From Chryseobacterium sp. PMSZPI (GTDB lineage: Bacteria; Bacteroidota; Bacteroidia; Flavobacteriales; Weeksellaceae): a stretch of DNA of 64,000 bases. Positions within the stretch are counted from its first letter, which is position 1. Every line of letters begins with the position of its first letter. Below are positions 33,498 through 41,741 of the stretch, piece after piece. Below the pieces are notes generated by a model that saw only the letters and a program-made list of their open reading frames with translations, was not told where the DNA came from and made no database searches. The stretch covers positions 124,001 to 188,000 of the forward strand of contig NZ_PIZV01000070.1 of assembly GCF_002835665.1 (NCBI RefSeq), written 5' to 3'. The position numbers and the translations under genes were made by a program.

Positions 33498-35063
33498 TTA
33501 TCTTGCAATATTCACAGCTCTCGTTTCTCTGATTACTGTTACTTTTACTTGTCCCGGATAAGTAAGTTCATTCTGGATCTTTTCAGAAATATCGTAAGAT
33601 AATTGAGAAGCCACTTCATCATTTACTTTTCCGCTTTCAACCATTACCCTTAATTCTCTACCTGCCTGGATAGCATAAGCACTTGATACTCCATCGAAGC
33701 TTAGTGCTGCAGATTCAAGATCTTTCAGTCTCTGGATATAAGATTCCAAAACCTGTCTTCTTGCTCCCGGTCTTGCTCCTGAAATAGCATCCGCTACCTG
33801 GATAATCGGAGATAATAATGACTTCATTTCAATTTCGTCGTGGTGAGCTCCAATAGCATTCACTACTTCAGGGTTTTCACCGTATTTCTCTGCCCACTGC
33901 ATTCCTAATAATGCGTGTGGTAGTTCAGATTCCTGTTCAGGAACTTTACCGATATCGTGTAATAGACCTGCTCTCTTCGCTAGTTTTACGTTTAATCCTA
34001 ATTCAGCAGCCATAGTTGCAGCGATGTTGGCTACTTCTCTAGAGTGCTGTAGTAAGTTTTGTCCGTATGAAGAACGATACTTCATTCTACCTACGATTTT
34101 GATTAATTCAGGATGTAATCCGTGGATTCCCAAATCAATGATGGTTCTTTTTCCGACTTCAATGATCTCCTCTTCGATTTGTTTTCTTGTTTTCTCAACA
34201 ACTTCTTCGATTCTTGCCGGATGAATTCTTCCATCAGTTACCAATCTGTGAAGGGACAATCTTGCGATCTCTCTTCTTACCGGATCGAAGCAAGAAAGAA
34301 GAATTGCTTCCGGTGTATCGTCAACAATGATTTCTACTCCTGTTACCGCTTCTAAAGCACGGATATTTCTACCTTCTCTACCGATAATTCTACCTTTTAC
34401 TTCATCAGATTCGATGTTGAAAACAGATACTGAGTTTTCAATAGCCTGCTCAGTACCAATTCTCTGAATGGTTTGAATAACGATTTTTCTCGCTTCATTT
34501 TTAGCATTCATCTGAGCTTCTTCCATGATACTCTGAACATGTGCCTGAGCTCTGGTTTTGGCTTCAGCCTTCATGGTCTCTACCAATTCTGCTTTTGCTT
34601 CATCAGCCGTATAATTAGAGATTTTCTCGAGTATTTCAACCTTTTTAGCTGTAGCTGTATCTAATTCCTGCTGTTTTCTTTCTAAAATTTCATTTTTCTT
34701 AGCATAATCTGCAATTTGTTTATCCAGATCTTTTTCCAGTTTCCCGGTCTTGCTAAGTTCGTCATTCAGTTTGTGTTCTTTGTCTTTGGTTCTTTTTTCA
34801 ACTTCCTGCATTTTCTTTTCACGGGACTGAATATCAGCATCATGCTGTGATTTCAATTCCAGGAATTTCTCTTTAGCCTGAAGGTTCTTTTCTTTCTTTA
34901 TGGATTCAGCTTGTACATTAGCTTTTTCTATAAGGTTTTCGGCATTTTTCTTGGCATCATCTATGATGAATTTCGCTTTAGTATTCAACGAGCTTTTGGA
35001 GAAAAATATCCCCACTACAGCCCCAATTACTAAGCAAACAACACCTACTATTACTTCTATCAT
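33498..35063 (-). CDS. rny: Ribonuclease Y
   Basis: This 521-residue protein has an N-terminal membrane anchor (about 1-22) and a long charged coiled coil to about residue 200. A KH RNA-binding domain follows ([33 protein letters not shown]), then an HD phosphohydrolase domain with the metal motif [11 protein letters not shown] and AIGAHHDE. It is a membrane-bound endoribonuclease that starts mRNA decay. 6S RNA and zapA lie directly upstream on the same strand. Confidence 0.97.
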   Translation of the reverse strand: MIEVIVGVVCLVIGAVVGIFFSKSSLNTKAKFIIDDAKKNAENLIEKANVQAESIKKEKNLQAKEKFLELKSQHDADIQSREKKMQEVEKRTKDKEHKLNDELSKTGKLEKDLDKQIADYAKKNEILERKQQELDTATAKKVEILEKISNYTADEAKAELVETMKAEAKTRAQAHVQSIMEEAQMNAKNEARKIVIQTIQRIGTEQAIENSVSVFNIESDEVKGRIIGREGRNIRALEAVTGVEIIVDDTPEAILLSCFDPVRREIARLSLHRLVTDGRIHPARIEEVVEKTRKQIEEEIIEVGKRTIIDLGIHGLHPELIKIVGRMKYRSSYGQNLLQHSREVANIAATMAAELGLNVKLAKRAGLLHDIGKVPEQESELPHALLGMQWAEKYGENPEVVNAIGAHHDEIEMKSLLSPIIQVADAISGARPGARRQVLESYIQRLKDLESAALSFDGVSSAYAIQAGRELRVMVESGKVNDEVASQLSYDISEKIQNELTYPGQVKVTVIRETRAVNIAR

Positions 35064-35116
35064 AATATATATTGAGTTTTAATTGTATTCATATTCTTTT
35101 CAATTTAAATAAAAAA

Positions 35117-35278
35117 GCCTACAATAATTCAGCGATTGAGAGTAAACTCCTAATCAACACGATTTGAACTGATTTCCACTGTCTGTAATCCGGAAATCCG
35201 GCACGCCATTCAATGGACATTTGTTCGGTAATTGTTTAGCGTTGAGTTTACCTTTAATGTGTTAGAATTATTGTAGGC
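35117..35278 (-). ncRNA. ssrS: 6S RNA (6S-Flavo type)
   Basis: This 162-base non-coding stretch is closed by a perfect 14-base terminal stem, GCCTACAATAATTC (35278-35265, minus strand) with GAATTATTGTAGGC (35130-35117). A second pairing block follows further in (GTAAACTC near 35250 with GAGTTTAC near 35150). A large mostly unpaired centre and a T-run (35116-35111) at the 3' end complete the 6S layout. It lies between zapA and rny; in proteobacteria ssrS also follows zapA. 6S RNA mimics an open promoter and sequesters RNA polymerase. Strand is set by the neighbours and the T-run. Confidence 0.85.
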
Positions 35279-35300
35279 AGTCTGTTTCGGGAAAAGAATT

Positions 35301-35588
35301 CTATTTCCCGATTTCATTCAACGTCTGATTAATTTGTACTAATCTTTCGTTGGTAGAATTAATATTTTTTTCGTAGTTCAGAGATACAACCTCAGCATTG
35401 GTTCCCAATTTCAGGGCACACATCGCCAAAGCATCCTGTTTATCTCTTACATCGAAGTTTTGTTCAAAATCTTTAATCATATTTTCGATCTGCTTCCCGA
35501 CTTTACGCAAAGTTTCCTCCTCTGCTGCCGGTACGTTCAGCGGATATACCCTTCCTGCAATGTTTATGGTTATTCTCCTTACCTCCAT
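35301..35588 (-). CDS. zapA: Cell division protein ZapA
   Basis: This 95-residue protein begins VRRITINIAGRVYPLNVPAAEEETLRKVGKQIE, the ZapA N-terminal domain, followed by a C-terminal coiled coil (VSLNYEKNINSTNERLVQINQTLNEIG). It bundles FtsZ filaments at the Z-ring. Its ATG overlaps the upstream gene's stop by one base (TAATG), so the two are translationally coupled. 6S RNA follows 22 bases after the stop. Confidence 0.93.
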   Translation of the reverse strand: MEVRRITINIAGRVYPLNVPAAEEETLRKVGKQIENMIKDFEQNFDVRDKQDALAMCALKLGTNAEVVSLNYEKNINSTNERLVQINQTLNEIGK

Positions 35589-35890
35589 TATAATCCACTG
35601 TTTTGAAGCTGAGCAATACAGAAATCAATTTCTTTTACCAATCTGTTGATATGATTTTTCATTAACCTATTGTGTTCAGGATTTCCTGATATTGCTGAAT
35701 AAAGTTTTATATTTTTTTGCTCTTCTGCTAATACCTGATTTCTTCTTCTTTCCTCGTCGTATTTCTTCTTCAGTTCCTCATGCTCAACACTTAGCTCTGA
35801 TAACTTTTCAGTAAGATTCTTGTAATTCTTTTGGAGAGCTAAAATTTTTCTCTCTAATTCTGAAAAATTGTTTTCTAAATCTTGAAGCAT
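35588..35890 (-). CDS. Coiled-coil protein coupled to zapA
   Basis: The protein has 100 residues from the ATG at 35890: a long coiled coil (NNFSELERKILALQKNYKNLTEKLSELSVEHEELKKKYDEE), then a conserved-looking end (SGNPEHNRLMKNHINRLVKEIDFCIAQL). The frame remains open upstream to a TTG at 35980, which would add a hydrophobic segment (IFVSVIIFLFLLLV). However, a near-consensus promoter lies inside that extension, so the shorter form is favoured. The one-base overlap with zapA suggests a joint division role, perhaps ZapB-like, but this is inference. Confidence 0.7.
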   Translation of the reverse strand: MLQDLENNFSELERKILALQKNYKNLTEKLSELSVEHEELKKKYDEERRRNQVLAEEQKNIKLYSAISGNPEHNRLMKNHINRLVKEIDFCIAQLQNSGL

Positions 35891-35917
35891 TTCAGGTTTG
35901 TATATTCTAACTAGAAG

Positions 35918-35947
35918 CAAAAATAAAAAAATAATAACACTAACAAA
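35918..35947 (-). promoter_or_regulatory. Promoter of the coiled-coil/zapA/6S unit
   Basis: TTTG (35947-35944, minus strand) lies 18 bases before TATTTTTG (35925-35918). The ATG at 35890 is 27 bases downstream. It falls inside the longer possible frame of the coiled-coil gene. Confidence 0.6.
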
Positions 35948-35981
35948 AATAAAACGCTCTATATTTTGGTAAGTCAACAAA

Positions 35982-36007
35982 AAAGGAGATGCAGAAGCAC
36001 CTCCTTT
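35982..36007 (-). terminator. Terminator after porT
   Basis: AAAGGAGGTGC and GCATCTCCTTT (minus strand) pair with one wobble and are followed by TTTTG. It separates the porT operon from the coiled-coil/zapA unit. Confidence 0.8.
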
Positions 36008-36028
36008 GTATTTTTTATGTGAGTATTT

Positions 36029-36811
36029 TTATTCAAATTTCAGAACAAACATTACCGCTCTCGTTTGTAATGTAGAGATCGCAGATGCCCAATAAGGAGG
36101 TGTAGTCGCATTATCTGCCACTTTTTCATTATTCATAAAGAATGTTCCTCTGATGGCAGGAGTCAGCTTAAATTTGTTGAAATAAAACTGAATTCCCATT
36201 TCTGCAGACCATGCAAAATTGTGTGTTGTTGATCTGAAAATTCCTTGCATATTGTCATCGGTTGATCCGGAATTAGACTGAAGATTCACGATATAGTTTA
36301 CCCCGGCTGCAATATAAGGCCTTGAATTGTACCATCTCTGACCATGAAGCTCCACAAGAACCGGAATATCTATCAATGTAGATTTAATTTCTCTTACTCT
36401 ATCTTTTTCCTGTAACGGAATTGGTGTAAAAGGAGGATTCGTTAAAGATCCGCCGGCATAGATATCGTTAGATTGGGTATTAAAAGTCAACTGCCTTTGG
36501 GCGAACTGTAAACCAGGCTCCATTCTTAAATCCAAATAATCATTCAGTCTCCATTTTGCGATAAGCCCCGCACCGAAACTATAACTTTCTTTAGATGTAA
36601 CAAGATTCTGATTTTCATTCATACCGTACCTCGGGTGTAGTACGATACGGTAGTCCAGTTTATTCCCGTTCAAATAAAAACCCCAACTGAATTTTTGTTC
36701 GTCGAAATCTTCCAACTTATCCATTCTGTTTCGGGTTCTAAATTGCGCGTTTGCAAAAACGGCAACATTTACTGAGGTTAAAACCAGTGCTTTTAATAGA
36801 AATTTATTCAT
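36029..36811 (-). CDS. porT: PorT/SprT, type IX secretion and gliding protein
   Basis: This 260-residue outer-membrane beta-barrel protein has a signal peptide (ending VFANAQ). The start FRTRNRMDKLEDFDEQKFSWGFYLNGNKLDYRI and the porin-like strands to the terminal AVMFVLKFE match the PorT family. PorT is required for type IX secretion in Bacteroidota. It lies 3 bases downstream of ubiE, an arrangement I associate with flavobacterial genomes. No other T9SS gene is in the window. Confidence 0.85.
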   Translation of the reverse strand: MNKFLLKALVLTSVNVAVFANAQFRTRNRMDKLEDFDEQKFSWGFYLNGNKLDYRIVLHPRYGMNENQNLVTSKESYSFGAGLIAKWRLNDYLDLRMEPGLQFAQRQLTFNTQSNDIYAGGSLTNPPFTPIPLQEKDRVREIKSTLIDIPVLVELHGQRWYNSRPYIAAGVNYIVNLQSNSGSTDDNMQGIFRSTTHNFAWSAEMGIQFYFNKFKLTPAIRGTFFMNNEKVADNATTPPYWASAISTLQTRAVMFVLKFE

Positions 36812-36814
36812 AGG

Positions 36815-37546
36815 TTACTTTGTTGCTTTATAAATTGTGGCTATACCTAAACTTAGTTTTTTATATTCAACTTTCTTAAATCCCGTATCTAAAAGAATTT
36901 GCTTCATCTTTTCCCCGAAAGGAAAAGCATTTACAGAATCCGGAAGGTATGTATATGCCCTATTATCTTTGGAAACCAGTCTGCCTATGGCAGGTAATAT
37001 ATTTTTAAAATAAAACATATATAATGGCCCCATGAAACCCTCAACCTTTGAAAACTCCAGTATGTAAACACTCTTGTTATCTTTAACTACTCTTCTTAAC
37101 TCTGCTAAACCTTTGGTAAGGTTCTCAAAATTCCTTACTCCAAATGCAACGGAAACAGCATCAAATCTATTGTCCTCGAAAGGTAAATTTTCCGCATCTC
37201 CTTTTTGCATGGAAATTTTGCCGTCTAATTTAAGTTTTTTTATTTTAATAACGCCAACATTGAGCATTTGTTGTGATAAATCTAAACCAACTACCTTCGA
37301 ACCGGTTCCTTTTTCAATCGTGATTGCCAGATCTCCCGTTCCTGTAGCCACATCCAGCACTTCTTGCGGGTTATCTTTTTTCATCCATTTTACCAATGTA
37401 TTTCTCCATAAAACATCAATTTTCATAGATAAAACATGGTTCAGAAGGTCATATTTCGGCGCAATGTTGTCGAACATATCCTCTACCTGGCTCTTTTTTG
37501 TAGCCTCTGAATTGTAGGGAGTAACTTTAGTGATATCTTTTGTCAA
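36815..37546 (-). CDS. ubiE: Demethylmenaquinone/ubiquinone methyltransferase
   Basis: This 243-residue SAM-dependent enzyme has the UbiE/MenG motifs: VEDMFDNIAPKYDLLNHVLSM at the N-terminus, VLDVATGTGDLAI (SAM motif I), GDAENLPFEDNRFDAVSVAFGVRNF and the C-terminal LSLGIATIYKATK. In this menaquinone-using lineage it methylates demethylmenaquinone. It is the middle gene of a tight operon, with 3-base gaps to both neighbours. Confidence 0.95.
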   Translation of the reverse strand: MTKDITKVTPYNSEATKKSQVEDMFDNIAPKYDLLNHVLSMKIDVLWRNTLVKWMKKDNPQEVLDVATGTGDLAITIEKGTGSKVVGLDLSQQMLNVGVIKIKKLKLDGKISMQKGDAENLPFEDNRFDAVSVAFGVRNFENLTKGLAELRRVVKDNKSVYILEFSKVEGFMGPLYMFYFKNILPAIGRLVSKDNRAYTYLPDSVNAFPFGEKMKQILLDTGFKKVEYKKLSLGIATIYKATK

Positions 37547-37549
37547 AAC

Positions 37550-38119
37550 TTAAAACTTGTAATATTCTTTATAATAATTTAGGTAATCCTGCTTTCTGAA
37601 GATTTTTGATCTCGATTCCACTTTCTGGATATTCTTGATCACTTTATCATAATCTTCATCTACATTGTAATAAAAATCTTCGGTGTACAGTTTATTGAAA
37701 CGTTGCGCACCTCCCAGATATTCTTTTCCATCGATCTTCGTTTTATCAAGCGCCATCAATAACGAATCCTTCTTAAGGTTGTATCCGTAGTACTGATCAT
37801 TCACATAATAATCCTGGTGAGCAATGTTGATTAAGCCTCGAAGTTTATTCACTTCAAACGCTGAATCGTAAAGCATCTTTTTATTTTTATCAAAAACCTG
37901 AATAGAGTTTTTCCCCTTATTCAAATCCACATGAACGTACTGCCCTGCTGAAATGATTCCCTCGGAACCATTATTGATTTTAAAATAAAACGTTTCGGGA
38001 GTAGGATTGTCTACCACATAATAATTCTTCTTGGCTAAAAAAAGGAAGTAGATCCCAAAGGCAACGATAAACGCCACAGCTGCAATAAGTAAGCCTTTTA
38101 AGGACGAGTTGTTTTTCAT
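37550..38119 (-). CDS. Membrane-anchored protein of unknown function
   Basis: This 189-residue protein has an N-terminal membrane helix (about 8-28) and an extracytoplasmic domain rich in Tyr, Lys and Asp (YYVVDNPTPETFYFKINNGSEGI, DYYVNDQYYGYNLKKDSLLMALDKT). I recognise no domain. It heads the operon with ubiE and porT (3-base gap to ubiE) and is divergent from the FabH-like gene across about 100 bases. Confidence 0.7.
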   Translation of the reverse strand: MKNNSSLKGLLIAAVAFIVAFGIYFLFLAKKNYYVVDNPTPETFYFKINNGSEGIISAGQYVHVDLNKGKNSIQVFDKNKKMLYDSAFEVNKLRGLINIAHQDYYVNDQYYGYNLKKDSLLMALDKTKIDGKEYLGGAQRFNKLYTEDFYYNVDEDYDKVIKNIQKVESRSKIFRKQDYLNYYKEYYKF

Positions 38120-38186
38120 AGATTGTAAAGTACAATTTTTGCAAATTTAATAATATTTTTAATTCTCCGTTATTAATATTAATTAT

Positions 38187-38194
38187 TAACTTTG
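38187..38194 (+). promoter_or_regulatory. -7 box of the FabH-like gene
   Basis: TAACTTTG matches the consensus and lies 26 bases before the ATG at 38221. No clear -33 TTTG was identified. Confidence 0.45.
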
Positions 38195-38220
38195 CATCTT
38201 TAAAAAAATCATATAAACGA

Positions 38221-39288
38221 ATGCCGAATACGATCATTATTGGCTCTGGATGTTATATTCCGAACAGAGTTATTGGTAGAGATTATTTTATGAACTCCGA
38301 GTTTTATACTGAGGATGGGGTGAAAATTGAAAAACCTGTGGAAGAAACGATTGCGAAATTTGTAGAAATTACAGAAATCGAAAACAGGAGGTTCATTGAG
38401 GATGATCTTTCTAACTCACAAATCGGGTATGAAGCCGCAAAAATTGCTCTTGCTGATGCAAAAGTAGACGGTGAAGAATTGGATTATATTATTTATGCCA
38501 GTAATTTCGGCGAAGTTACGGAGAACGGATACGCAGATTTCATGCCGACAATGGCTGCCAGAGTAAAAAATAAGCTAGGTATTAAAAACAGAAAATGTGT
38601 AACGTATGACATGATTTTCGGTTGCCCGGGATGGGTGGAAGGTATGATTTTAGCAGATAACCTGATTAAAGCCAAGGTTGCCAAAACCATCCTTATTATT
38701 GGAGCTGAAACGTTAAGCAGAGTAACAGATCCACACGACAGAAACAGAATGATCTTTGCTGACGGTGCCGGTGCGGTAGTGGTAAAAGCTACCGATGAAG
38801 AAAACGTAGGAATTATCGCCCACAATACGATCTGCGACAATGGCCCGGAATTAAACTATCTTGAAAACCAACCTTCTATCAACAAAGAAGTAGACCAAAA
38901 GCGTCTGTATGTAAGAATGTTGGGTAGAAAAATCTACGAATACGCTCTTAAAAATGTACCGGTTGCCATCAAAGACACCATTACTGATGCGGGACTTTCC
39001 ATTGAAGATATCGATAAAATCTTAATCCACCAGGCTAATGCTAAAATGGACTACGCAATGATCGAAAGACTTCACAGACTTTATGACGTAAAAGAATATG
39101 ATCACGCAATCTCTCCTATGACGATTCAGGATCTAGGAAACACCTCTGTAGCTACTATTCCTACCATGTATGATTTAATAATTAAAGGAAAAATGGAGGG
39201 TCAATCGTTTAAAGATAAAGGTAACATTGTAATGACTTCGGTAGGTGCCGGAATGAACATCAATGCTATCGTTTACAGATTTCCTTAA
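38221..39288 (+). CDS. 3-oxoacyl-ACP synthase III family protein (FabH-like)
   Basis: This 355-residue thiolase-fold enzyme has the KAS III triad in place: Cys135 (DMIFGCPGWVEG), His270 (ILIHQANAKM) and Asn307 (DLGNTSVATIP). It is slightly longer than E. coli FabH (about 317), mainly in the N-terminal half. It probably condenses an acyl-CoA starter with malonyl-ACP. Whether it primes ordinary fatty acids or a specialised lipid cannot be told from sequence. It stands alone, followed by a terminator. Confidence 0.87.
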   Translation: MPNTIIIGSGCYIPNRVIGRDYFMNSEFYTEDGVKIEKPVEETIAKFVEITEIENRRFIEDDLSNSQIGYEAAKIALADAKVDGEELDYIIYASNFGEVTENGYADFMPTMAARVKNKLGIKNRKCVTYDMIFGCPGWVEGMILADNLIKAKVAKTILIIGAETLSRVTDPHDRNRMIFADGAGAVVVKATDEENVGIIAHNTICDNGPELNYLENQPSINKEVDQKRLYVRMLGRKIYEYALKNVPVAIKDTITDAGLSIEDIDKILIHQANAKMDYAMIERLHRLYDVKEYDHAISPMTIQDLGNTSVATIPTMYDLIIKGKMEGQSFKDKGNIVMTSVGAGMNINAIVYRFP

Positions 39289-39313
39289 GATATAATTTTA
39301 ATTAAAAATAGAT

Positions 39314-39348
39314 AAAAAGCACAAAGGAAGTCTTCTTTTGTGCTTTTT
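39314..39348 (+). terminator. Terminator after the FabH-like gene
   Basis: AAAAAGCACAAA (39314-39325) pairs with TTTGTGCTTTTT (39337-39348), and further T follow. It lies 12 bases before the next start codon. Confidence 0.82.
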
Positions 39349-39360
39349 TTACACCAGAAT

Positions 39361-40566
39361 ATGCAAAAGAATCTTTTAATTATTGCCGGAATCTTCCTTT
39401 TTTTGGAGATTTACATTTATCAGGCTATAAGAACGCTCACAGATAATTCATGGATAAAAATAGGCTACTGCATTTTATCTTTACTTATCTATGGAATTTT
39501 CGCTTATGAAGTCATGCATTTTCAAAGATCGGACCGAAGCACACTCAGAGCCCAGGTCATGATCTCGTTATTTCTGATCTTCATTCTTCCAAAAATCTTT
39601 GTGGTTTTATTTCTATTAATTGATGACATTATCCGAACCGGCGGCTACCTGATCGGATTCACCAAACCATCCGAAAATTTCTTCCCGGAAAGAAGAAAGT
39701 TCCTCAGCCTGGTTGGTTTAGGAATGAGCGGAGTCCTTTCTGCCTTATTCATTGATGGGATTACTTTTGGAAAATACCGTCATAAAGTAAGAAAGGTGAA
39801 AGTTAAGCTATCTAATCTTCCAAAAAGCTTTAAAGGATATAAAATCATTCAAATTTCCGACGTTCATAGTGGGAGCTTTTCTGATCCAGGTAAATTACAA
39901 CATGCAGTTGATTTAATTAACGAACAAAAACCTGATCTTGTTTTATTTACAGGAGATATGGTTAATAATATAGCGGATGAATTCAAACCTTTCATCCCGT
40001 TATTCTCACAAATTAAAGCTAAAGATGGTAAACTTGCAGTACTGGGAAATCACGATTATGGAGATTACGTGACCTGGGACTCCCCTGCTGCCAAAAAGAA
40101 AAACCTCGACACTCTCATCGACTATGAGAGACAAGCCGGCTTCGATATGCTGAGAAACGAAAACAGGATCATTGAAAAGAATGGAGAAAAACTATACATC
40201 CTTGGTGTTGAGAACTGGGGATTAAAACCTTTTCCACAATTCGGAAAAATAGATGAGGCATTAAAAGACGTGCCGGAATCCGCTGCAAAAATCTTAATGA
40301 GCCACGATCCTACCCACTTTGATCAAATTGTCAAAAAACATCCTGGAAACATCCAATTAACACTTTCTGGACATACGCACGGAATGCAGTTCGGTCTTGA
40401 TCTTAAAAATGTAAAATGGTCGCCTGTACAATATCGTTATCCAAAATGGGCAGATTTGTATGAAAGTGAAGGGAAACTATTGTATGTAAACAGAGGATTC
40501 GGGGTCCTTGGATACCCGGGAAGAGTGGGTGTGCTGCCGGAGATTACTCTTTTTGAATTGGGTTAG
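39361..40566 (+). CDS. Membrane-anchored metallophosphoesterase
   Basis: The protein has 401 residues from the ATG at 39361. Four N-terminal membrane helices (about 1-150) precede a calcineurin-like phosphoesterase domain with all metal motifs: ISDVHSG, FTGDMVNN, GNHDYGD, MSHDPTH and LSGHTHGMQ. It resembles YkuE/YaeI-type proteins, which act on lipid-linked or membrane substrates. The true substrate is unknown. It ends directly at the GTTG-rich repeat tract. Confidence 0.88.
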   Translation: MQKNLLIIAGIFLFLEIYIYQAIRTLTDNSWIKIGYCILSLLIYGIFAYEVMHFQRSDRSTLRAQVMISLFLIFILPKIFVVLFLLIDDIIRTGGYLIGFTKPSENFFPERRKFLSLVGLGMSGVLSALFIDGITFGKYRHKVRKVKVKLSNLPKSFKGYKIIQISDVHSGSFSDPGKLQHAVDLINEQKPDLVLFTGDMVNNIADEFKPFIPLFSQIKAKDGKLAVLGNHDYGDYVTWDSPAAKKKNLDTLIDYERQAGFDMLRNENRIIEKNGEKLYILGVENWGLKPFPQFGKIDEALKDVPESAAKILMSHDPTHFDQIVKKHPGNIQLTLSGHTHGMQFGLDLKNVKWSPVQYRYPKWADLYESEGKLLYVNRGFGVLGYPGRVGVLPEITLFELG

Positions 40567-40750
40567 TTCTTAGTTGCTGGTTGGATAGTTGTTGGTTGCT
40601 TACTAGTTGGCTGGTTGCTGGTTACTAGTTGGATAGTTGCTAGTTGGGTAGTTGCTAGTTGGGTAGTTGCTGGTTGAACAGTTCCTGGTTGCTAGTTACT
40701 AGTTGGGTGGTTACTGGTTGGGTGGTTGTTGGTTGCTGGATGTTTTATTG
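40567..40750 (+). repeat. GTTG-rich degenerate repeat tract
   Basis: About 180 bases consist almost entirely of G/T-rich words such as GTTGCTGGTTG, CTAGTTGG and GTTGCTAGTTGGGTA, the last a 15-base unit repeated head to tail near 40637-40666. The strand is strikingly poor in C. It lies between convergent genes. The remaining gap to 40903 holds only the CCCTAAT tract and unremarkable spacer. Confidence 0.85.
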
Positions 40751-40866
40751 TTGCAAGTTAGTTGAGAATGGGCTATGAATATTTTGATTCCTGATTCCAC
40801 AATTTACTTGTGAAGCAAAATTCATTGATATTGATGAGCATCCATTACTATTCCACAAAGCATTCT

Positions 40867-40887
40867 CCCTAATCCCTAATCCCTAAT
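40867..40887 (+). repeat. CCCTAAT x3 tandem repeat
   Basis: Three exact heptamers CCCTAAT occur in a row, just before the stop of the leftward deacetylase-like gene. Confidence 0.85.
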
Positions 40888-40903
40888 CTCGACAACCTAT
40901 CAC

Positions 40904-41656
40904 CTAAAAAATATAATCTTTCATGCGGGAAGTAGCCATTTCCCTGTCATTGAGAAAAGTAAGGAGGGCATCTAGTTTGTCCTCCATTTTTTTACCCGAA
41001 AATAGACTTCTGTAAAAAGGAATATCAAAACGGTATTTTTTAAAGTCTGTAAACTGCCAGGTATTTAGGTAAATCAAAACAAATTCTTCATTCTGCAACG
41101 TTTCTAAAACCATATTCTGGTAATACTTCATAGGCAAGATCTGAAATACAAAATCATTATAGGGTAATTGACTGTAAGGAGAGATACTTTCCGGGACAAT
41201 ACTTAATCCGTCTTCCTCGGTAATTTCAGTGTCTCTTTTTAAGCGTTTGAAAGGAAAAAGAATATTTGCATTGTCGATATTAGAGACGTAATTAAATTCC
41301 AACAATTTCAAATTTTCCTGTGAGATTTTTACATCTTTTTGGCGAATTCCCCGGATCTGTTTTTCCAAAAGATCCTGAATATTTTTTTTGGCGTTTTCAA
41401 TTTCTTCCAGATTTGACCCTTTATTATAAAAAGCAATTTCATGCCCTTTGGATGAAATTGCTTTTATAAGATTCTGCAGTTTTTGAGTCAGGGAAATCTC
41501 AACAAAAAAACTTGCTTTGACATCATGAATATCTAAAATTCTGAGAATCGCTTTGGTATTCTCTTCTGTGATTTTCAATCTTTCTTCATCGTTGATTCGA
41601 GAGCCATTTTTACATTCAGCCTCCATATTCATTATGTTGAAAGTTAATAAAATCAT
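40904..41656 (-). CDS. Polysaccharide-deacetylase-like protein lacking metal ligands
   Basis: This 250-residue protein follows the NodB-like barrel order: an opening strand ILLTFNIMN where active enzymes have TFDD or SFDVE, an ASFFVEISLTQ strand, then GHEIAFYNKGSN where HxxxH is expected. A late IYLNTWQFTDF segment corresponds to the usual HPWE region. The Asp and both His metal ligands are therefore missing. It may be a catalytically dead relative with a binding or structural role. The gene is alone, convergent with the metallophosphoesterase. The family assignment is moderately sure. Confidence 0.65.
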   Translation of the reverse strand: MILLTFNIMNMEAECKNGSRINDEERLKITEENTKAILRILDIHDVKASFFVEISLTQKLQNLIKAISSKGHEIAFYNKGSNLEEIENAKKNIQDLLEKQIRGIRQKDVKISQENLKLLEFNYVSNIDNANILFPFKRLKRDTEITEEDGLSIVPESISPYSQLPYNDFVFQILPMKYYQNMVLETLQNEEFVLIYLNTWQFTDFKKYRFDIPFYRSLFSGKKMEDKLDALLTFLNDREMATSRMKDYIF

Positions 41657-41741
41657 ATTAAATTAAATTTTAGATAAAAATTATAACAAATTAAAAATCA
41701 GACGTTAAAATACTTTTAAATTAAAGTATTACTTTACATTA

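Noticed and set aside
37074-37517. 147-codon open frame antisense to ubiE
   Set aside because: Shadow of the ubiE reading frame, with no family similarity or promoter.
40567-40750. CRISPR-like array
   Set aside because: Units are directly adjacent and degenerate, with no unique spacers and no cas genes nearby, so it is a minisatellite-like tract.
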